NCBI GenBank assembly: GCA_023664625.1
Contig: JAMPFD010000001.1
Span: 305,874-369,873, forward strand
Source of the DNA: Bacillota bacterium
GTDB lineage: Bacteria; Bacteroidota; Bacteroidia; Bacteroidales; Bacteroidaceae
Length of the DNA: 64,000 nucleotides
Reading direction: 5' to 3'
Part shown: positions 34,221 through 41,916 of the stretch, piece by piece
Position numbering within the stretch: the stretch's first letter is position 1
Layout of the letters: the number at the start of each line of letters is the position of its first letter
The notes under the pieces: generated by a model
Seen by the model: only the letters and a program-made list of their open reading frames with translations
Told to the model about the DNA's origin: nothing
Databases searched by the model: none
Made by a program: the position numbers and the translations under genes

Positions 34221-34634
34221 ATGAAAAAAAACATCGCATTTCTTATCTTAAGCCTGGCTTTAAGCTGCATAATGAATGCCTGTAACACCGCCAAGAAAAA
34301 CGAGTCACATACAACACAAGTGACAACAATGGACAAACCAACTTACCAGTTGTTTGCGACTCAAAATATGTGGAATTTTATAAAACTGAATACCATAAAC
34401 GGCAAAATGTGGATTGTTCAATACTCTGTGAATGGAGAAGACAGCCGTTTCCAAAGCACATTGAATGAGCAAAGCCTGCTATCACAAGGGCAGACACAAA
34501 CAAGGGGACGGTTCACACTTGTACCTACAAGTAACATGTGGAACTTTATCTTACTTGACCAAATAGACGGCAAGCAATGGCAAGTACAATGGACGACAAA
34601 CGGAGAAGGAAACATGACTATCCCTATTAAGTGA
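34221..34634 (+). CDS. Lipoprotein with duplicated Trp-rich motif
   Basis: 137 residues. The lipoprotein signal peptide ends in the lipobox MNAC (Cys21). The mature part is almost entirely two copies of the same 35-residue unit: YQLFATQNMWNFIKLNTING with WIVQYSVNGE, then FTLVPTSNMWNFILLDQIDG with WQVQWTTNGE. Each unit has an NMWNFI core, a DG/NG turn and an aromatic strand. This looks like a small beta structure made by gene duplication, perhaps a binding surface. The function is unknown. It is followed by a strong terminator and is the last of three small exported-protein genes. Confidence 0.8.
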   Translation: MKKNIAFLILSLALSCIMNACNTAKKNESHTTQVTTMDKPTYQLFATQNMWNFIKLNTINGKMWIVQYSVNGEDSRFQSTLNEQSLLSQGQTQTRGRFTLVPTSNMWNFILLDQIDGKQWQVQWTTNGEGNMTIPIK

Positions 34635-34659
34635 CACTCTCCATATTCATCACATTCCC

Positions 34660-34704
34660 AAATGCCGCCTTTCACATGTTGAAGGGCGGCATTTTATTTT
34701 TCCG
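34660..34704 (+). terminator. Rho-independent terminator of the small exported-protein genes
   Basis: A GC-rich stem of about 13 bp (34660-34672 with 34682-34694, one G-U pair) followed by TTTATTTTT. It starts 26 nt past the lipoprotein stop. Confidence 0.9.
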
Positions 34705-34802
34705 TCCCGGTCATCTGCACCAAAAGCCGTGAATAATATGGGAAGAATGAATGACGGCGTGATTTTCTTTTCATTTTTGCAGGATAATTCATAATTTTTC
34801 CG

Positions 34803-34810
34803 TAACTTTG
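34803..34810 (+). promoter_or_regulatory. -7 promoter element of the keto-acid cleavage cluster
   Basis: TAACTTTG fits TAnnTTTG. TTTG at 34776-34779 is a possible -33 box with 23-nt spacing, longer than ideal. Confidence 0.55.
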
Positions 34811-34873
34811 TCATCGTTAACTCACCATTGGCAAAAATAACATAAACAACCTAATAACCACTAACCTACAACA

Positions 34874-35719
34874 ATGAGAAAGATCATCGTTACCGTTGCC
34901 CCGGTATGCCACGTGGGCAAGGAAATACCATCTGAATGCAAGAACCCTCTCACACCGGAGGAAATCACGGAAGACGTAGTCAACTGCTATAAGGCAGGAG
35001 CCTGTCAGGTACATCTGCACACACGTGACCTGCAAGGCAACCCGACATTCGAACTTGACGTGTTTTCCAAGACCATAGGAATGATCCGCGAGCAGGCTCC
35101 CGACATCATCATCCAAGGCTCTACAGGAGGACTCTCGTCCCTCTCCCTCGAGCAGCGATGCGTCAGCCTCAATGTCCCCGAAGTGGAAATAGCATCCCTG
35201 AACATGGGCTCCGTAAACTTCGGCGAGACCGTATATGTCAACACCAACCCTGACCTGCGCTATTGGGCACAGCGGCAGAAGGAGGCCGATGTCGTGCCTG
35301 AAATGGAACTCTTTGACCTTTCCCATGTCGAATGCTGCTCACGCCTCGCCGATGAAGGCGTTATCCGACGTCCGCTGCATTACAATTTCTGTGTCGGACC
35401 GGGTGCAAGCAGCAACCTTTCCGCCACGGGGCGTAACCTTGCGCTGCTCAATGCGCTTGCGGAACCGGGCACATCGTGGGGCATAAACCATGACTCCATG
35501 AAAGATTTCTCCATGCTCGCCTGTGCCATCGGCATGGGAGCGAACGCCGTACGCGTAGGCTTTGAGGACAGTTTCTATTACGCACCGGGACTGCGGGCGC
35601 ACACAAATGCGGAACTTGTCGAAAGACTTGTCCGGCTTATCCGCCTCATGGGGTGTGAGCCGGCAACCCCGGCAGAGGCGCGCGAGATGCTCGAAATTGG
35701 CACTTACTGGAATAAATGA
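34874..35719 (+). CDS. Beta-keto acid cleavage enzyme (BKACE, DUF849 family)
   Basis: Zinc-dependent TIM-barrel enzyme of 281 residues. Family members, such as 3-keto-5-aminohexanoate cleavage enzyme, condense a beta-keto acid with acetyl-CoA to give acetoacetate plus a new acyl-CoA. The metal-binding histidines are in CQVHLHTRD (His47, His49). GASTGG-like IQGSTGG, ASLNMGSVNF and VRVGFEDSFYYAPG match the family active-site strands, and the C-terminal NAELVERLVRLIRLMGCEPATPAEAREMLEI is typical. The usual lysine-fermentation genes are absent. Instead an ACS-type transporter and a DUF1537 sugar-acid kinase follow, pointing to an acid substrate taken up from outside. The substrate is unknown. Confidence 0.88.
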   Translation: MRKIIVTVAPVCHVGKEIPSECKNPLTPEEITEDVVNCYKAGACQVHLHTRDLQGNPTFELDVFSKTIGMIREQAPDIIIQGSTGGLSSLSLEQRCVSLNVPEVEIASLNMGSVNFGETVYVNTNPDLRYWAQRQKEADVVPEMELFDLSHVECCSRLADEGVIRRPLHYNFCVGPGASSNLSATGRNLALLNALAEPGTSWGINHDSMKDFSMLACAIGMGANAVRVGFEDSFYYAPGLRAHTNAELVERLVRLIRLMGCEPATPAEAREMLEIGTYWNK

Positions 35720-35825
35720 CGCTACTTCCGGGACGTTTTCCCCCGGCCTTTCCAAGATGATCTGACAACGGCATGTAACGCAACGCACGAGGCTGTGCGG
35801 ACACAGACCCGGCACCAGCCTGGCC

Positions 35826-35838
35826 AAAGGTAACCTTT
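35826..35838. repeat. Single GGTAACC palindrome unit
   Basis: AAAGGTAACCTTT, the 13-bp core of the palindrome family found at 13684-13752 and 25791-25870, in the 280-nt space between the keto-acid cleavage gene and the transporter. Confidence 0.7.
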
Positions 35839-35999
35839 CACACAAGCAAGTATACCGAAGAATTCTACATCACGCGCAAACCGTTGGTCTACAGGCACAT
35901 GCTTCTTGCAAAGGCAATCCTTTCCTGGAAACGAAGAAGGCTGCAACCTCCACCATCGTCCATACAGGGAAAGCACCGGAAAGAAAAAGACATGACATC

Positions 36000-37283
36000 A
36001 TGAGCAAGAAAAACATCATTCTTGTACTCCTTGTAGTACTTAGCGTTATCACGTTCCTAGACAGAACATGCATCACCTTCGCTTCCATGGAAATCAAGGA
36101 AGACCTCGGCATAGACCAGAGCGGCTGGGGCTGGGTGATGAGCATCTTCACTCTCTCATACGGACTGATGCAGATACCTTTGGGAGCACTCGGCGACAAG
36201 GTCGGCCACCGCTGGGTGCTTGCACTGATAGTCCTCTGGTGGTCACTGTTCACAGGATTCACCGGCATGGCCGGCGGACTGATGTCCATGCTCGCCATCC
36301 GCTTCTGCTTCGGCATAGGCGAGGCGGGAGCGTCGCCATGCTCCACCAGCGTCATAAGCCGGTGGTTCGAGAAAGAGAAAGTCGGCAAGGCCCAGGGCTT
36401 CGTATGGGCGGCGACACGCCTCGGAGGAGCAGCGGCACCGTTCCTCGTCATTCCCCTTGTCGCAAGCCACGGCTGGCGGTTTTCGTTCTACCTGCTCGGC
36501 GGTATCGGAGCGATATGGTCACTGGTCTGGATATACACCTACCGCGACAAGACCCACCCCCACCGCACCGTCCGCGAACGTCTGCATCAGGCCAACGAGA
36601 AGGTACATATCGGTGCCAAGCAGGCAAAACAGGCGAAGAATATCATTGAGGACAAGCGGAAGGACATCCCATGGCGCGAAATAACGTCCCACAGACAGTT
36701 CTGGATTATCTGCGGCATGTACTTCTTCTACGCCTTCGGTTCATGGTTCTTCTTCACATGGTTCCCAGAGTTCATGAAGCAGGGACGCGGCTTCGCCGCC
36801 GAGGAACTGAAGTATGCAGTGGCAATACCTTTCCTGATGAGCATGTTCGGCAACATCGCCGGAGGCTATCTTACGGACAGGCTCACTGCACGCTTCGGCA
36901 TAAAAGTCGGCAGGAAAGCCCTCGGCACAGCGTGCCTTGCGGTATCAGCCGTGTGCATGGTTCTCGCAGCCTTCATCCCGGGCAAGATTGCCGTATTTGT
37001 GTTCCTGTCCCTGTGCTTCGGCATTTTCGACCTCATGCTCCCGTCGGCATGGGCACTGTGCATAGACCTCGGCAAGCATTACGCCGGGTTTGTCTCCGGT
37101 GCCATGAACACCTTCGGCAACCTCGGCGGCTTCTGCTGCTCGCTGATGTTCGGCTATCTCCTGAAGTCTACAGGGAACTACAACCTGCCGCTCTACATGA
37201 TTGCCGCGATGCTTCTTCTCAGTGCGGCACTCTTCGCATTCATAAACCCATCAAAACCCATAGTCACCGACGATGAACAATAA
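36000..37283 (+). CDS. MFS transporter, anion:cation symporter (ACS) type
   Basis: A 427-residue inner-membrane carrier with twelve hydrophobic segments. The N-terminus ITFLDRTCITFASMEIKEDLG and the following WGWVMSIFTLSYGLMQIPLGALGDKVGHRW match the ACS family (hexuronate, galactonate, tartrate and phthalate symporters); D-x-x-G-H-R in the first cytoplasmic loop is the MFS signature. FCFGIGEAGASPCSTSVISRWF and RLGGAAAPFL are also family motifs. It probably imports a sugar acid or related carboxylate with protons. Its stop overlaps the start of the kinase gene by 11 nt, so the two are coupled, which supports a sugar-acid substrate. Confidence 0.92.
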   Translation: MSKKNIILVLLVVLSVITFLDRTCITFASMEIKEDLGIDQSGWGWVMSIFTLSYGLMQIPLGALGDKVGHRWVLALIVLWWSLFTGFTGMAGGLMSMLAIRFCFGIGEAGASPCSTSVISRWFEKEKVGKAQGFVWAATRLGGAAAPFLVIPLVASHGWRFSFYLLGGIGAIWSLVWIYTYRDKTHPHRTVRERLHQANEKVHIGAKQAKQAKNIIEDKRKDIPWREITSHRQFWIICGMYFFYAFGSWFFFTWFPEFMKQGRGFAAEELKYAVAIPFLMSMFGNIAGGYLTDRLTARFGIKVGRKALGTACLAVSAVCMVLAAFIPGKIAVFVFLSLCFGIFDLMLPSAWALCIDLGKHYAGFVSGAMNTFGNLGGFCCSLMFGYLLKSTGNYNLPLYMIAAMLLLSAALFAFINPSKPIVTDDEQ

Positions 37284-38532
37284 CACTAAAATGGTTGTCT
37301 TCGACGACGACCCTACCGGAATCCAGACTGTCCACGGGTGCCTCCTCATTACCGACTGGAGCGAGGAGAACATCACCGAGGCGATGAACGACAAGCAGCC
37401 GTTCTTCTATTTGCTGACAAACACCCGCGCCCTGACAGCCTCCGAGGCGGAAAGGGTGCTGGAGAGTGCCGTGGAAGCCGTGCTTAGAGTTAATGAGAAG
37501 TTTGGCTACAGACTCATCTGCGTGTCCCGCAGCGACTCCTGCCTCCGCGGCCATTTCCCGCTTGAGACAGACATCATCAGCCGTACACTGGAGAAGCACG
37601 GCATAAAAGTATGGCAGCGCATACCGTTCTGTCCGGCATTCATCGAGAGCGGAAGAGTTACCGTCAATGGAACCCACTACATGAAAGTCCCTTCGCCGTC
37701 AGGAAAGGCGGGCGAAGAGACGCTTGTCCCTGTATCGGAAACGGAGTTTGCACGTGATAATGTCTTTGGTTACAAAAATTCCGCACTCACGGAATACATC
37801 AAGGAAAAAGGCGGCAATCCCGACGGTTACGAGATTGTCAACGCGGAAAGCTATGCAGAACTTGACGCCTTCCGCGACCGGCTGTTCACGGAGACAAAGG
37901 ATTTCGACGGCGCTGTGGTAATCCGCTCCTCGTCCTCCCTGCCCCGTTCGATGTCAGGAATCAGTGACAAACCGTATCTGTCACGTGAGGACCTCGGCAT
38001 AAAGGATGACACACCGGGAGTCTTCATCGTAGGCTCACATGTCAGAAAGACAACCGTCCAACTGGAGAACCTGCTCACTTCGGACAGCGTCCGTGGCATT
38101 GAGCTTCCGATAGAGCGTATCCTCGACGAGCCGGAGAACCTTATGAGCGACACGCTCATGGAGATGTCCCGGATTTTCCGTGACGGCAAGACACCCGTTG
38201 TCTTCACGGCAAGGAAAGAAGTGCGCATAAATAATCCGGAGAAGCGTCAGCAACTCGGACAGACAGTGTCAGACTTCCTCGTCGGCATCGTAAGGAACAT
38301 GCCCTTCACCCCTGCCTATCTGGTGGCGAAAGGCGGAATAACGAGCCACGACATCCTCACCAAAGGACTTGAGATAAAAGTCGGAAGAGTCATGGGACAG
38401 GCAATCAACAGTGTCCCGTGCGTCATGGCAAAAAAGTTCGGATACATCATTTTCCCCGGCAATGTCGGAGGAGAGACGTCCCTTCTCGACATTCACGAGA
38501 AGTTCAGAGGCCGTGCTCCTGAGCGTATTTGA
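37273..38532 (+). CDS. Four-carbon acid sugar kinase family protein (DUF1537)
   Basis: A 419-residue ATP-dependent kinase of the family that phosphorylates erythronate, threonate and related acids at C4. The N-terminal DDDPTGIQTV (residues 11-20) is the family substrate-binding motif. RSDSCLRGHFPLE near 86-98 and the nucleotide-binding part VFTARKEVRI, VAKGGITSHDILTKGL and PGNVGGETSLLD near the C-terminus complete it. Usual partners (a PdxA2-type dehydrogenase, a class II aldolase, an isomerase) are missing, and a keto-acid cleavage enzyme is present instead. It overlaps the upstream transporter by 11 nt, and its last 29 nt overlap the convergent xerD gene. Confidence 0.92.
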   Translation: MNNNTKMVVFDDDPTGIQTVHGCLLITDWSEENITEAMNDKQPFFYLLTNTRALTASEAERVLESAVEAVLRVNEKFGYRLICVSRSDSCLRGHFPLETDIISRTLEKHGIKVWQRIPFCPAFIESGRVTVNGTHYMKVPSPSGKAGEETLVPVSETEFARDNVFGYKNSALTEYIKEKGGNPDGYEIVNAESYAELDAFRDRLFTETKDFDGAVVIRSSSSLPRSMSGISDKPYLSREDLGIKDDTPGVFIVGSHVRKTTVQLENLLTSDSVRGIELPIERILDEPENLMSDTLMEMSRIFRDGKTPVVFTARKEVRINNPEKRQQLGQTVSDFLVGIVRNMPFTPAYLVAKGGITSHDILTKGLEIKVGRVMGQAINSVPCVMAKKFGYIIFPGNVGGETSLLDIHEKFRGRAPERI

Positions 38533-39457
38533 TGTTCCTCGGATGACATTTTATAATATCCTCGCGCAGGCGTGACACATCCAGATGGGTATAAATCTCC
38601 GTGGTGCCGATCTTCTCGTGTCCCAGCATGACCTGTATGGAACGGAGGTCGGCACCGCCTTCAAGGAGGCAGGTGGCGAAGGAATGGCGCAGAGTGTGCG
38701 GAGAAATGGTCTTTTTTATTCCCGCGGCGATACCGAGACGCTTAATCATTATCAGGATCATGGTGCGCGTCAGGTGCGCCCCGCGCCGGTTCAGGAAGAC
38801 ATAATTCTGCTCCCCAGGCTTTATCTTCATCATATTGCGGTCAATGAACCAATACTCAAGTTCCTGCACCGCACGCGGCGAGATCGGCACAAGACGCTCC
38901 TTGTCACCCTTCCCTATAACACGTATGAAGCCCTCCTCAAGATAAAGATTGGAAAGTTGCAGCCCTACAAGCTCCGAGACACGCAGCCCGCAGGAGAAGA
39001 GCATCTCCACGATGGCCTTGTTCCGCTGCCCCTCCGGCAGAGAAAGGTCTATGGCAGCTTCCAGCATGTCCACCTCCTCCACACTGAGCACCTCCGGAAG
39101 ATGTGCTCCCTGAGCGGGTGACTCGAGAAGTTCCGTGGGGTCCTGCTCCACGAAACCGTCAAGAAGAAGGAATTTGTAGAACGTCCTTATGCCGCTGAGA
39201 ATCCTGGATTGCGAACGCGGAGATATGCCGAGGTCGAACAGTGACGCGAGGAATGCCTGAAGGTCCTCCAATGTCACGCCAAGCAGAGACTTGACAACTT
39301 TATCCTCTCCGATGCCATCCGCTGACGACAGGAAGGACTGCAGCTTGTCAATGTCCCTCATATAGGCATCTATCGTATTCCCTGAATATGAACGCTCAAG
39401 ACGCAGATAACGGCGGAAACGCTTCGTTATTTCCTTGTTATTATTTGCTTTTTCCAT
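38504..39457 (-). CDS. xerD: Tyrosine recombinase XerD-like
   Basis: Site-specific recombinase that resolves chromosome dimers at dif with a partner recombinase. 317 residues with the SAM-like N-terminal domain (FRRYLRLERSYSGNTIDAYMRDI) and the complete catalytic set: Arg159 (CGLRVSEL), Lys183 (GKGDKE), His254 and Arg257 (HTLRHSFAT), His280 (LGHEKIGTT), and Tyr289 (EIYTH). A stand-alone integrase is possible, but there are no phage or transposon neighbours, and the sequence is of the chromosomal XerC/XerD type. The gene is divergent from aroQ with interlocked promoters, and its 3' end overlaps the kinase gene on the other strand. Confidence 0.9.
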   Translation of the reverse strand: MEKANNNKEITKRFRRYLRLERSYSGNTIDAYMRDIDKLQSFLSSADGIGEDKVVKSLLGVTLEDLQAFLASLFDLGISPRSQSRILSGIRTFYKFLLLDGFVEQDPTELLESPAQGAHLPEVLSVEEVDMLEAAIDLSLPEGQRNKAIVEMLFSCGLRVSELVGLQLSNLYLEEGFIRVIGKGDKERLVPISPRAVQELEYWFIDRNMMKIKPGEQNYVFLNRRGAHLTRTMILIMIKRLGIAAGIKKTISPHTLRHSFATCLLEGGADLRSIQVMLGHEKIGTTEIYTHLDVSRLREDIIKCHPRNIKYAQEHGL

Positions 39458-39489
39458 TTATTTTATATACCTTTGCAATTGCAAAAGTA
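39444..39489. promoter_or_regulatory. Face-to-face overlapping promoters of aroQ (+) and xerD (-)
   Basis: Plus strand: TTTG (39444-39447), 20 nt, TACCTTTG (39468-39475). Minus strand: TACTTTTG (plus-strand 39482-39489). The two -7 boxes point toward each other and are joined by the palindrome TTTGCAATTGCAAA (39472-39485). Each expected start site falls in or next to the other's -7 element, so the two promoters should not be used at the same moment. Confidence 0.7.
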
Positions 39490-39532
39490 CAAAAAATAAA
39501 TCATAAAACATGCTTTGCAGACTATAAAAAAG

Positions 39533-39958
39533 ATGAAGATTCTTATCCTAAACGGTCCAAACCTTAACCTTCTCGGTGTCCGTGAGCCAGGAATATACGG
39601 CAGCATGTCGTTCAATGACTATATGCCTAAGCTGAGAAAACTGTTTCCCGATGTTGAGATGGAATATTTCCAGAGCAACATTGAGGGGGAACTGCTCAAC
39701 AAAATCCAGGAGACAGGCTTCTCATATGACGGCATAGTGCTCAATGCCGGCGCATACACTCACACCTCCGTGGCTCTTCACGACTGCATACGTGCCGTGA
39801 CAGCCCCTGTCATTGAGGTGCACATCTCTAATGTCCACACCCGCGAGGAGTTCCGCCATCATTCCCTTATCTCCGCTGCCTGCAAGGGCGTAATCTGCGG
39901 TTTCGGGCTCGATTCCTACCGCCTCGCCGTATCTGCATTGACCAATGGCCAAGTCTAA
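39533..39958 (+). CDS. aroQ: 3-dehydroquinate dehydratase, type II
   Basis: Third step of the shikimate pathway: dehydrates 3-dehydroquinate. The chosen start gives 141 residues, normal for type II (about 140-150). An upstream in-frame TTG at 39515 would add six residues and is less likely. Motifs: ILNGPNLNLLG with the family Tyr in REPGIYGS, FQSNIEGELLNKI, LNAGAYTHTSVALHDCI (catalytic Asn and His region) and VEVHISN-type IEVHISNVHTREEFRHHS. The next gene, a methyltransferase, overlaps its 3' end by 14 nt. Confidence 0.96.
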   Translation: MKILILNGPNLNLLGVREPGIYGSMSFNDYMPKLRKLFPDVEMEYFQSNIEGELLNKIQETGFSYDGIVLNAGAYTHTSVALHDCIRAVTAPVIEVHISNVHTREEFRHHSLISAACKGVICGFGLDSYRLAVSALTNGQV

Positions 39959-40622
39959 GACACAGGACCCTAACCACACTACCCTTGACGGCGAGGCTGC
40001 TCTCGACAACTACGTCATCAGTCACAGTGACCCGGAACCGGAATATCTGTACCGCCTGTGGCGCGCCACCAATGTCCACATGCTTCACGGACGAATGGCG
40101 AGCGGGCATTTGCAGGGCAGACTGCTGAAGATGCTGGTCAGGATGATACGGCCAAGGAGAGTGATTGAAGTGGGAACTTTCTCGGGCTACTCCGCCCTGT
40201 GCATGGCTGAGGGACTTCCTTCCGACGGTCATCTGTGGACATTCGAGATCAACGACGAGCAGGAGGACTTCACCCGTCCGTGGATAGAGCAGTCGCCATG
40301 GGCAGACAAGATTACGTTCGTCATCGGCAACGCCATCACCGAAGCGGAGAAAGTGGGAGAAAGGTTTGACATGGCTTTCATCGACGGCGACAAGCGCACA
40401 TACATAGAAACATACGAGGCACTGCTTCCGCTGATGTCTCCCGGAGCGTTCATTCTTGCCGACAACACCCTTTGGGACGGTCATGTGATCGACCCGGAAT
40501 ACCGGCATGACAGGCAGACACAGGCCATCCGTGCCTTCAACGACCACATAGCGGCAGACGACAGGGTGACACGCGTCATTCTTCCCTTGCGCGACGGCCT
40601 GACCATAATACGCAAGAACTGA
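39945..40622 (+). CDS. Class I SAM-dependent O-methyltransferase
   Basis: 225 residues of the caffeoyl-CoA/catechol O-methyltransferase family (methyltransferase family 3). VIEVGTFSGYSALCMAEGL is the SAM-binding motif I. FDMAFIDGDKRTYIETYEALLPLMSPGAFILADNTLWDGHV carries the metal-binding Asp/Asn residues. The DGLTIIRKN C-terminus is typical. The family methylates hydroxyl groups of small catechols or tRNA wobble uridines (TrmR); which applies here is unknown. It overlaps aroQ by 14 nt, suggesting translational coupling in a small operon. Confidence 0.9.
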   Translation: MAKSKTQDPNHTTLDGEAALDNYVISHSDPEPEYLYRLWRATNVHMLHGRMASGHLQGRLLKMLVRMIRPRRVIEVGTFSGYSALCMAEGLPSDGHLWTFEINDEQEDFTRPWIEQSPWADKITFVIGNAITEAEKVGERFDMAFIDGDKRTYIETYEALLPLMSPGAFILADNTLWDGHVIDPEYRHDRQTQAIRAFNDHIAADDRVTRVILPLRDGLTIIRKN

Positions 40623-40658
40623 ACATCCGGCCATCCATTCCACAAATAACCCTTTACC

Positions 40659-41855
40659 ATGCGAACAGCTATAATCGGAGCCGGTGCTGCCGGCTGCTTT
40701 TGCGCAGTGAACCTCAAACGGAGGTTTCCTGACTCTGAAGTATGCGTTTACGAAAGCGGCACACGCCCATTGGCGAAAGTTGCCATAACAGGAGGCGGCA
40801 GATGCAACCTCACCAACTCCTTCGACGGCGTGCGGAGCATGGAGAGCGTCTACCCCAGAGGGGCACGGCTCATGAAGAGAGCACTGAAAATATTCTCACA
40901 CAACGCCACGATGCAGTGGTTCGAGGATGAGGGAGTGCGCCTTGTTGTGCAGGAGGACAACTGTGTTTTCCCTGCTTCCCAGGATGCAATGGAGATTGTC
41001 ATGACACTCACAAGGCTTATTGAGAACCTCGGCATAAATCTGGTCCTCAACCACAGAGTCACGGATTTGCAGAGCATCATGTCAGACTATGACAACGTGG
41101 TGGTGACGACAGGCGGTGCGCCGAAGCCTTCGGCACTGTCATTCCTTGACTCCCTGGAGCTGGAGAAAGTTGCTCCGGTGCCGGCACTGTTCACCTTCAA
41201 CGTCAATGACAAGGCACTGCATGAACTCATGGGTACTGTTGTCGAGCACACGGCATGCAAGCTTTGCGGCACAAAACTCCGATCTTCGGGGCCGCTGCTG
41301 ATTACCCATTGGGGACTATCCGGCCCGGCAATTCTGCGGCTGTCTTCATACGGGGCACGGCTCCTTGCCGAAAAAGACTACGAAGCCGATGTCTGCATCA
41401 ACTGGCTTGGAGAAGAGAACGCCATGGAGGCTATGGAGAGACTTGTGGACTACCAATCCGCAAACCGTCATAAACAGCTGTCAAGCGTCTATCCTACAGT
41501 GCTCAACCAACGCCTGTGGTGCTACCTTCTCCGAAGAGCGGGACTTGTCCCTGAAAGGCGTTGGACGGAAATCGGCGACAGGCAGCTTAACCGTCTTGCC
41601 ACCGTACTGACAAGTGACACGCACCATATCACCGGACGCGGCACTTTCAAAGATGAGTTCGTCACCTGCGGAGGCATAGCACTCGGCAACATTAACCCGA
41701 ACACTCTCGAGTCGCACCGTTACCCCGGGCTCTACTTCGCCGGAGAAGTTCTCGACGTGGATGCCGTCACCGGAGGATTCAACCTTCAGGCGGCATGGAC
41801 AACGGGCTATATCGTGGCACAGAGCATCATGGCAGGAAGCAATTGTCAAGCATAG
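40659..41855 (+). CDS. FAD-dependent oxidoreductase, BaiN/YhiN (HI0933) family
   Basis: A 398-residue flavoprotein. The dinucleotide-binding fold is at the N-terminus (AIIGAGAAGCFCAVNL), and GGGRCNLTN near residue 48 is diagnostic of the HI0933 family. YFAGEVLDVDAVTGGFNLQAAWTTG at the C-terminus is the second conserved family signature. Members include BaiN, linked to bile-acid dehydroxylation, but most have no known substrate. It lies 36 nt after the methyltransferase gene and 61 nt before the YeiH-type gene, so they may be one transcription unit. Confidence 0.92.
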   Translation: MRTAIIGAGAAGCFCAVNLKRRFPDSEVCVYESGTRPLAKVAITGGGRCNLTNSFDGVRSMESVYPRGARLMKRALKIFSHNATMQWFEDEGVRLVVQEDNCVFPASQDAMEIVMTLTRLIENLGINLVLNHRVTDLQSIMSDYDNVVVTTGGAPKPSALSFLDSLELEKVAPVPALFTFNVNDKALHELMGTVVEHTACKLCGTKLRSSGPLLITHWGLSGPAILRLSSYGARLLAEKDYEADVCINWLGEENAMEAMERLVDYQSANRHKQLSSVYPTVLNQRLWCYLLRRAGLVPERRWTEIGDRQLNRLATVLTSDTHHITGRGTFKDEFVTCGGIALGNINPNTLESHRYPGLYFAGEVLDVDAVTGGFNLQAAWTTGYIVAQSIMAGSNCQA

Positions 41856-41916
41856 ACATCACGGTAAAAAAAGACATCATATCCTCAGACAACCATCCCA
41901 CTTCATACAGAAAAAC

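Noticed and set aside
41761-41916. 52-codon upstream extension of the YeiH-type gene
   Set aside because: It overlaps the flavoprotein gene and encodes a His/Arg-rich stretch foreign to the family; the ATG at 41917 fits better.
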